From: Bifidobacteriaceae bacterium | GTDB lineage: Bacteria; Actinomycetota; Actinomycetes; Actinomycetales; WQXJ01 | Direction of reading: 5' to 3' | Assembly: GCA_031265345.1 (NCBI GenBank) | Contig: JAISCU010000474.1 | Location: forward strand, 1 to 17,701 | Length of the DNA: 17,701 bases | Shown: positions 12,430 to 17,701 of the stretch, piece after piece | Layout of the letters: the number at the start of each line of letters is the position of its first letter | Numbering within the stretch: the stretch's first letter is position 1 | Position numbers and translations under genes: made by a program | The notes under the pieces: generated by a model | What the model saw: the letters and a program-made list of their open reading frames with translations, nothing else | What the model was told of the DNA's origin: nothing | The model's database searches: none

Positions 12430-14487
12430 GTGCATTTTATCGCGAAGGTCACGCTATGGGTAGCGATGGTCTTTTGCATAGTGGTATCCGGGCAGGTGTT
12501 CAGTTCAATTGACGAGGCACAACCCGCCGGGACGCGGACGGCCTTCCGGGTGGTTGAGGTCGACGCCCAGAGTAAACAGGCGGCGATAGCAGCGATCGAG
12601 GAGGCAGCGCGGTCCACCGGAACCAACATCTTCAAAATCCAGCCCGAGCCGACTAATTCGATGCAGGGCCGGATTCTATTCTCCTTCATCGGTGACCCAG
12701 TTGCCTTTGGTCGTCACGGAGGCGATGAATACCCGGACTTCTTCCACGGATCGTCGAGCACACGGGTCGAGCCGGGAACAGACATCACCACTGAGGACCT
12801 GAGGGGGAGATACGTCTCCAGCGGAGATCGAAGCCGAGAGCCCGAGGTTCTAGCTGCGCTTGAGAATGCAGGACTGACTGTCGAGAAGGACACTGTGCCT
12901 GCGGTTGGACTGTTGGCTTATGCCATGGCGCAGGGCAATCTTGCGGGTGCGCTTGTCGTCGTGATCGTTGCGCTGGGATTGGCCGTTGCGTATTCGGTGT
13001 CGTCCAACCGGAGAGCGCATGCCCTTAAGGCTCTCCACGGCTATCGTCGCGCGGGGATTGCCGGCGCCGAGCTGGCTGCTGCTGCATCTGCCTTCGGAGG
13101 GGGCCTAATCGGGGTGATCCTCGTCGGGACACCAGTGCTCGGAGTCTACAACCACTTCCGCCAAGTCTGGCGCTTCGTGACGATCCTGGGGGTCGGATTG
13201 GTCGGGCTTGGGTTGTTCGTCGCTTGCCTGACCATAGTGTTGACCGCGGGCAGCGGACACATCGCTGATGCTCGGGCGGTGCTGAAAGGTGAAGGGACTC
13301 CAGTGCGTGAAGGTCTGTTCGCTGCTACGGCGCAGGTCGTTGTGCTTGCGGTAGTGTTCGGCACGACCTCAGGGACGATGAACCGGATCGAAGGAATAGG
13401 CCGCTCGCTTGAGGAAGCGAGCCGCTGGACACAAGGTGATCCCCTTTACGCCTTGCGACTGACGTTGCAGCGTCGTCATGATGATGACGTACGCGACGCG
13501 CCTGGTTTGCGAACGGTCATCGCGCAGATGGAGCGGAACGGTCAGGTGCTCCTAGCCGGATATAAGGGCCAGTGGGGAGACGACTCGTTGGAACCGGAAA
13601 GCCCTGGAGGCTCGAACGCGATGGTCGTTAATCCCAAGTACTTGGATGTTGAGACTGTGAACGATTCCCAAGGGCACCGAATTGGCGGAGATAGTGAGGC
13701 CGCCTCCGACGATGAGAACGTCTTTGCTTTGCTGGTTCCGCAGACTTATCGCGGCGACCACCAGGACTTGTTGCAGGAATACACCGAATCATTCAGGTCG
13801 CTTTGCGAGGAGTGGGGAGAGGACCCCGGCCCAGGTTGCGACCCAAGCGGACGTATCATTTCCACAGCGCCCAATCAGGACCTCTTCACGTTCAATGGAA
13901 CGACCTTCGGCCGAGTCGAGGATCAGGCGCCAACCTATCTGCATGACCCTGTGGTGGCAGTCGTGTCGACATCGTCGGGTCTGCTCAGCGCAGGCGAGTA
14001 CTTGTCCTATACGTCAATGGATGATGTTCTGTTTCTCGATCCGAAAGTGTTGAACGGAGCGCTGATCTCAGAGGGAGTGCGCGGATCGTTTATGGGTATT
14101 GACAACGCCGCCGACGCAGTCACGTACGCTACTGACCTCTCGCGTCGCGCGCTCCGACTTGACTCGTTCGGCTTGGTCCTGGGTGGGGCCGTACTGCTCC
14201 TAGCCGCGTTGGTGATGGCAGCGGTGTACTGTGATCGGCGACGTCGCCCGATGTTCGTGGAGACGATTCACGGCTATGGCTTCGTGGCCCGTCACCGCTG
14301 GTTCTTACCAGTGACCCTGTGCCTTTCCGGTCTAGCGGTCGGCTTGACTGCCACTCTGGCTCACATGGAACGGGAAAGAGACTTGGTGGCGGCTGTCACG
14401 CTGATCGTTGTAGAGGCCGGAGTGACGGTGGCGGCGCTTAGAGCGCATGAGTCCAGATTCCGAGCTGATTTTGTCAAACGAACCTGA
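12430..14487 (+). CDS. Bacteriocin-associated integral membrane protein (DUF1430-like)
   Basis: The 685-residue partner of lactococcin-972-type bacteriocins, thought to form the immunity/export complex with the ABC ATPase encoded next. Hydrophobic segments lie at about 5-25, 162-190, 212-240, 247-272, 295-315, 579-601, 625-646 and 651-671. Two large, presumably extracytoplasmic regions span 26-160 and 316-578; the second includes Cys459 and Cys470. The motif HGY follows a membrane segment twice (KALHGYRRAGI near 203 and ETIHGYGFVARH near 614), suggesting two related permease halves as in FtsX/MacB-like proteins. GTG 12430 is the first start after an in-frame TAG at 12415-12417. Upstream GGGG gives only a weak ribosome-binding site. 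GC content is visibly lower than in the flanking IS genes, consistent with transfer. Confidence 0.83.
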   Translation: MHFIAKVTLWVAMVFCIVVSGQVFSSIDEAQPAGTRTAFRVVEVDAQSKQAAIAAIEEAARSTGTNIFKIQPEPTNSMQGRILFSFIGDPVAFGRHGGDEYPDFFHGSSSTRVEPGTDITTEDLRGRYVSSGDRSREPEVLAALENAGLTVEKDTVPAVGLLAYAMAQGNLAGALVVVIVALGLAVAYSVSSNRRAHALKALHGYRRAGIAGAELAAAASAFGGGLIGVILVGTPVLGVYNHFRQVWRFVTILGVGLVGLGLFVACLTIVLTAGSGHIADARAVLKGEGTPVREGLFAATAQVVVLAVVFGTTSGTMNRIEGIGRSLEEASRWTQGDPLYALRLTLQRRHDDDVRDAPGLRTVIAQMERNGQVLLAGYKGQWGDDSLEPESPGGSNAMVVNPKYLDVETVNDSQGHRIGGDSEAASDDENVFALLVPQTYRGDHQDLLQEYTESFRSLCEEWGEDPGPGCDPSGRIISTAPNQDLFTFNGTTFGRVEDQAPTYLHDPVVAVVSTSSGLLSAGEYLSYTSMDDVLFLDPKVLNGALISEGVRGSFMGIDNAADAVTYATDLSRRALRLDSFGLVLGGAVLLLAALVMAAVYCDRRRRPMFVETIHGYGFVARHRWFLPVTLCLSGLAVGLTATLAHMERERDLVAAVTLIVVEAGVTVAALRAHESRFRADFVKRT

Positions 14488-14498
14488 AGGGAATCAGA

Positions 14499-15239
14499 AT
14501 GACAGTCAAAACAGGAGAGCCGACGGCTTCTTCCGACAATCCGCCGTCGCATCTCACGGTAACCCGCATGGATAAGAGCTTCGGGAACAAGGTCTTGTGG
14601 TCACAATTGTCCTTCGACCTGCGGCAGGGCACCATGTGTGCCATCACGGGCCCATCCGGCTCCGGCAAGACCACGCTCTTGAATTGTATTGGCCTCTTGG
14701 AGCCTTTCGACGCCGGAACCATCTCTTACGGTGGACTAGAATTTGGTCGGAGCGGCAGGGGGCTGGCTGAGCGACGGACGAGGAAATATTTCCGGGACAC
14801 GCTAGGGTTCTTGTTCCAGAATTACGGCCTAATCGAGTCTTGGAATGTGCGTAGAAATCTAATGGTGCCGGTGAAAATAGCCAGGCCGAGACTGAGCGCG
14901 AGCGCGAAAGCGGATCTGATAGCGGAGGCGCTCGCCCGAGTCGGTCTCGAAGGTGCCGAGAGGGAAAGAGTATACACCCTTTCGGGTGGTGAGCAGCAAA
15001 GGGTCGCACTCGCGCGGCTTATGATCAAACAGCCGACCATTATCCTAGCGGACGAGCCGACTTCAGCCCTCGATCATGCCAATGGTGAGGTTGTTCTCAC
15101 AGTTCTGGCCGAACAGGCCAAGCGGGGGGCTTTGGTGATCATCTCTACTCACAGCGACTATATAGCCGGTCGATGCGAAAATGGCATCGCTCTTGGAAAT
15201 CAACAGCCGCGTTCCACCCTTGCGGCGAATCCGGTGTGA
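14499..15239 (+). CDS. ABC transporter ATP-binding protein of the bacteriocin cassette
   Basis: A complete 246-residue ATPase subunit of the MacB/LolD type. It has Walker A GPSGSGKTT (51-59), the Q-loop FQNYG (Gln107), signature LSGGEQQRVALAR (161-173), Walker B IILADEPTSALD (181-192) and switch His218 in STHSD. It probably energises the DUF1430-type membrane protein, for immunity by removing the peptide from the membrane or for export; the peptide has its own Sec signal, which favours immunity. It starts 11 bp after the upstream stop with a good GAAGGGA ribosome-binding site before ATG 14499, so the two are co-transcribed. It lacks membrane segments. Confidence 0.93.
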   Translation: MTVKTGEPTASSDNPPSHLTVTRMDKSFGNKVLWSQLSFDLRQGTMCAITGPSGSGKTTLLNCIGLLEPFDAGTISYGGLEFGRSGRGLAERRTRKYFRDTLGFLFQNYGLIESWNVRRNLMVPVKIARPRLSASAKADLIAEALARVGLEGAERERVYTLSGGEQQRVALARLMIKQPTIILADEPTSALDHANGEVVLTVLAEQAKRGALVIISTHSDYIAGRCENGIALGNQQPRSTLAANPV

Positions 15240-15393
15240 GAACCATCGGCCAAGTGAAAGAGGCCGAGCGGACGCGCAGATCATGATGGAGATGTCGAAA
15301 ACTGGAGCAATGGTTCACTGAGGTTATTCACCAGCTTCCGAGCTCCGCGCTCAACGTACAATTCTCTGACAGACCCATTAGCGCCACTAGGGG
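15240..15393. other. Spacer at the right edge of the bacteriocin cassette
   Basis: These 154 bp between the ABC ATPase stop and the presumed IS4-type end contain no gene or clear terminator that I can see. The composition is still lower in GC than the IS DNA to the right. Confidence 0.5.
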
Positions 15394-15426
15394 CAAGGCC
15401 GTTGAGTTAAGGTTTTGGCGTGGTTG

Positions 15427-15617
15427 TCACGGAGGCTCGCCGGCCAGGACTGAGATCTCCAGGACGGCTTTGCGGCACGTGTGGTCGAGGTCGGCCCCGC
15501 GGGCTTGATACTTCGAGATCGCGCGTTTGACGACCCTGGGGCAGACCCGCAGCCGACGCTCGGGCGGCGGCGACGCCAAGACCTGGCGGCCGACCTCGCC
15601 GACGATGTCGACCACGG
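15427..15617 (-). pseudogene. 3' part of the split IS4-type transposase
   Basis: Minus-strand residues after the IS66 insertion read AVVDIVGEVGRQVLASPPPE, then RRLRVCPRVVKRAISKYQARG and a short tail to TGA at 15427-15429. The RxxPRVVKR stretch is typical of the C-terminus of actinobacterial IS4-type transposases. This piece lacks a start of its own. Joined to the upstream part through one target-site copy, it continues the same frame. Confidence 0.75.
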
Positions 15618-15625
15618 CGCCGGCG
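15618..15625. repeat. Target-site duplication of the IS66-type element, left copy
   Basis: CGCCGGCG immediately before the left inverted repeat; identical to 17130-17137. Confidence 0.92.
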
Positions 15626-15640
15626 GTAACTGGTCAGGTC
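15626..15640. repeat. Left terminal inverted repeat of the IS66-type element
   Basis: GTAACTGGTCAGGTC; the transposase stop codon (15634-15636) lies within it. Confidence 0.92.
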
Positions 15641-17061
15641 GCGGCGGGTAGCCAGGGATCGCCGGTGAACGCCCGGACCAGGGCATCGAGTTCTCCTATG
15701 CGGTTCTTCGCGCACGAAGACAGGTAGGCCCGCATCCGCGCGAACTGGGCCGCGCCCGCCGCCGACCGGAGCCCGCCCGACACCTTCATCCGGACCTTCG
15801 CCATCCGGAAGTCGCGCTCCGCGCCGTTGTTGTCGAAACCGACCCCGGGAGTCGCCGCGAACCTCAGATAATCGTCCAACCGCCCCACGATCCGGCGCGC
15901 CACCGCCATATGCTTGGCGCCGACCGCGCCCGGCGGCGACAAGCCCCCCGACAGGACGACCTGCGCGGCCGAGAACATCAAATGCCGGTGCGACTCCAAC
16001 AACCCTGGCGGGCACAACCCGTCCGGGGACCGGTCACACGCGGCTTTGACCTGCAGCAACGACCACGCCGCCTGGTCCGACCACACCCAACCCGACGCCC
16101 CGGCGTACTCGACGTGCGCCTCAAGGAACTCCGTCACCGCGACGAGATCACGCAACAGGTGCGCGCCGCACAGCTGATGGCCCATGCCGTCGAACGTGTC
16201 ATAAGACGCCAACGCGTCCCTCACCGCCACACCCCGGAACCGGGGGAGGATCCCGATCTCGCGCATCGCCTCCGCGCCCCTCTTCGCGTGGGCCGCCAAC
16301 GCTGTCGCCTCTCCGGTCCTCGCGACGTGCAGCCACCAATTCTCGCCGCCCACCCGGATCCCGGTCTCGTCGAAACCAGCCGCCGAAGCCACCGCGACCG
16401 CGTCGGCTGCCGCCTCGAACCCCTCCAACTCCCTGTGCGCGGCCTCCTGGAAGTTCGCGACGGTACCCGCAGACATCGGCGCCGAGAACAACTCGCCCAT
16501 CGCCCGGGCCGTCCGGCCCCTCGCCAGGAACTGCCCCTGATACAGGTACAGCGCCACGGCCCTCGCCCTGGGCCCGTAGCAGGCCGGCGCCGTCGCCTCC
16601 ACAGGCCAGCCGCCCCACGTCGCGTGCCCGCACCCGCAGGAGACCAGCACCGCCCGGTGCTCCGTGACGACCGGTCGGACCGGCGGCAACTCGAACACCT
16701 GACGGGCCCGCCAACCCATCCCCTCCGCGTCCGCCGGCAACTCCTCCCCGCACCCGTCGCACACGCCGGGACGGTGCTCCACCACCACATCCGGGTCCGC
16801 GACCTGCGACAACGTCGACCCCTCGTGGCCCCGCTGGCCGCCGGGCGCCCTGCCCGACCTCTTCCGCAGCGACTTCGGAGACGGCTTCGGACGGCCAGGA
16901 CCGGCCGTGGACGGCGGCCGCGACGAGTTCTTCGAGTTCCCCCCGAGACGGTCCTCCAGCTCCATCACCCGGGCCCTCAACGCGTCGATCATGGACGCCT
17001 GCGCCGCGGCCAACCGCAACAAATCGTCATAGGTCGGCATGCCAGAAGGGGAAGAAGGCAC
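15634..17061 (-). CDS. tnpC: IS66-family transposase
   Basis: The DDE transposase of the element, 475 residues and apparently intact. An N-terminal coiled-coil/helical segment (DALRARVMELEDRLGGNSKNSSRPPS, 26-51) and a basic stretch (58-80) precede a zinc-finger-like region with Cys101, Cys104, Cys142 and Cys144. The catalytic core has Asp231 in GFDETGIRV, Asp282 in VAVRDALASYD, and Glu415 in DNNGAERDFRMAKVRMKVSGGLRS, the IS66 C-terminal signature. The stop codon lies in the left inverted repeat. The GTG at 17061 and the ATG at 17040 (eight residues from the end of the first reading) are both possible starts, with no good ribosome-binding site at either. Confidence 0.94.
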   Translation of the reverse strand: MPSSPSGMPTYDDLLRLAAAQASMIDALRARVMELEDRLGGNSKNSSRPPSTAGPGRPKPSPKSLRKRSGRAPGGQRGHEGSTLSQVADPDVVVEHRPGVCDGCGEELPADAEGMGWRARQVFELPPVRPVVTEHRAVLVSCGCGHATWGGWPVEATAPACYGPRARAVALYLYQGQFLARGRTARAMGELFSAPMSAGTVANFQEAAHRELEGFEAAADAVAVASAAGFDETGIRVGGENWWLHVARTGEATALAAHAKRGAEAMREIGILPRFRGVAVRDALASYDTFDGMGHQLCGAHLLRDLVAVTEFLEAHVEYAGASGWVWSDQAAWSLLQVKAACDRSPDGLCPPGLLESHRHLMFSAAQVVLSGGLSPPGAVGAKHMAVARRIVGRLDDYLRFAATPGVGFDNNGAERDFRMAKVRMKVSGGLRSAAGAAQFARMRAYLSSCAKNRIGELDALVRAFTGDPWLPAAT

Positions 17062-17114
17062 TCCCCGAGTGTCCCACCGTCAGCCGTCACACCAGACCAG
17101 ACACGCCGCACAAG

Positions 17115-17129
17115 GACCTGACCAGTTAC
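17115..17129. repeat. Right terminal inverted repeat of the IS66-type element
   Basis: Exact reverse complement of 15626-15640; followed directly by the right target duplication. Confidence 0.92.
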
Positions 17130-17137
17130 CGCCGGCG
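17130..17137. repeat. Target-site duplication of the IS66-type element, right copy
   Basis: CGCCGGCG, inside the IS4-type transposase reading frame; identical to 15618-15625. Confidence 0.92.
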
Positions 17138-17701
17138 ACGGCCTCCTCGGCCCGCACCAGCAGGTCGCGGGCCGCTTCCAACGCGACCGTGAAGCTGCCC
17201 CGGTCAGGGTCCAACCCGCCCGCCAGGGCGGCGTCCGCGATCACGGTCCGCAGCAGCTCGTAGGCCACCAGGAACGCCCACACCTCCTGGTCGACCCCTT
17301 CGGCGGTCCGGGCCCGCAGCACCCGGCCTCCCAGCATCGACGACTTCAGCTCCAGGAAGCCGGTCTCTATCTCCCCCCGCTCGTGGTAGAGCCGGACCAG
17401 GTCCCGGGCCGGATGCGCGACCGGGTCGAGGAGGCTGGTCAGGAGCCGGCAGCGGTCCGGATGGCGTCCCTGGCCGGTCGTGACGGCGACCTCCGCGTCC
17501 ACGACGCGCACCTCGTGTCCGGCGACCACGCTGAGGTAGGAGCCGTCCGCGTGGCGGGCGAGGACCGGCAGCAGGCGCCTGTCCTTCGCCCGGACGAGGA
17601 AGTCCGCCCCGGCGCCCCTGGCGGCGCCCATCACGTCCTGCGCGTCGAAGTTCCGGTCCGCGAGGACCACCATCCCGGGGCGCATCGAACGGGCCAGGCC
17701 G
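17130..17701 (-). pseudogene. 5' part of the split IS4-type transposase (runs off the window)
   Basis: The frame is open from the right window edge to the IS66 insertion. It contains VVLADRNFDAQDVMGAARGAGADFLVRAKDRR, with the second catalytic Asp in LADRNFD, and YHERGEIETGFLELK, which fits the IS4 signature Y-2-R-3-E-6-K exactly, including the catalytic Glu. The first catalytic Asp lies beyond the window. After AVAG the frame enters the IS66 end and, if translated, stops at 17080-17082 with a foreign 14-residue tail. Its C-terminus (15427-15617) is 1.5 kb away, so the enzyme is probably inactive. Confidence 0.85.

Larger units (their letters stand above)
15626..17129 (-). mobile_element. Complete IS66-family element, single-ORF type
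   Basis: A 1504-bp element with perfect 15-bp terminal inverted repeats GTAACTGGTCAGGTC (15626-15640 and complement 17115-17129), flanked by an identical 8-bp duplication, as IS66 makes. IS66 ends classically begin GTAA. It carries only the transposase gene, without tnpA and tnpB, as in the ISBst12-like subgroup. Perfect ends and an intact ORF suggest recent, possibly still active, transposition. Confidence 0.93.
15394..17701 (-). mobile_element. IS4-type insertion sequence interrupted by an IS66-type element (partial)
   Basis: Its transposase is split between 17130-17701 and 15427-15617. The proposed end, CAAGGCCGTTGAGTTAAGG (15394-15412), lies just beyond the transposase stop, as expected for an IS end. 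The other end is outside the window, so inverted repeats and target duplication cannot be checked. Confidence 0.7.

Noticed and set aside
15910..17121. 403-residue plus-strand frame opposite the IS66 transposase
   Set aside because: Arg/Pro-rich antisense shadow; the minus strand encodes a transposase with all catalytic motifs.

Overview
The window is high-GC DNA from an actinobacterium. Supporting signs are strong G/C preference at codon third positions, GTG starts, a Dcd protein that closely matches my memory of the Mycobacterium tuberculosis enzyme, a DUF2510 (PPGWYPD) membrane protein and CCA-encoded tRNAs. I cannot name the genus from the sequence alone.

Positions 1-10763 look like chromosomal backbone carrying many small repeats. 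In order they hold: a small membrane protein, possibly frameshifted; a SRAP/HMCES-type abasic-site protein with a tandem-repeat insertion (minus); tRNA-Gly(CCC) (minus); dcd followed closely by a hypothetical protein with a long glycine-rich linker; a structured non-coding stretch (3628-4164); tRNA-Arg(ACG); a DJ-1/PfpI protein; an antitoxin-like gene with only a stub of its PIN-like toxin partner; a minus-strand operon of sensor kinase, LuxR-type response regulator and DUF2510 membrane protein; a repeat-rich stretch (about 8385-8870); a HisC/Pat-type aminotransferase (minus); two more copies of a palindromic repeat; and a family-4 holin-like membrane protein.

Positions 10764-17701 form an accessory region. 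A lactococcin-972-type bacteriocin cassette (secreted peptide, DUF1430-type multispanning protein, ABC ATPase; 11933-15239) has visibly lower GC than its surroundings. It lies between a decayed IS21 element on the left (5'-truncated istB, no istA) and an IS4-type element on the right. The IS4-type transposase is itself split by an IS66-type element with 15-bp inverted repeats and a perfect 8-bp target duplication. Removing the IS66 element and one duplication restores the IS4 reading frame exactly.

Two palindromic repeat families recur outside the genes. One is a 53-bp element with a 22-9-22 layout, four copies in two equally spaced pairs. The other is a 23-bp element with 9-5-9 layout, three copies plus one diverged relative; two of these lie inside the probable N-terminal coding region of the sensor kinase. 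The bacteriocin island and the two repeat families are the most interesting contents.
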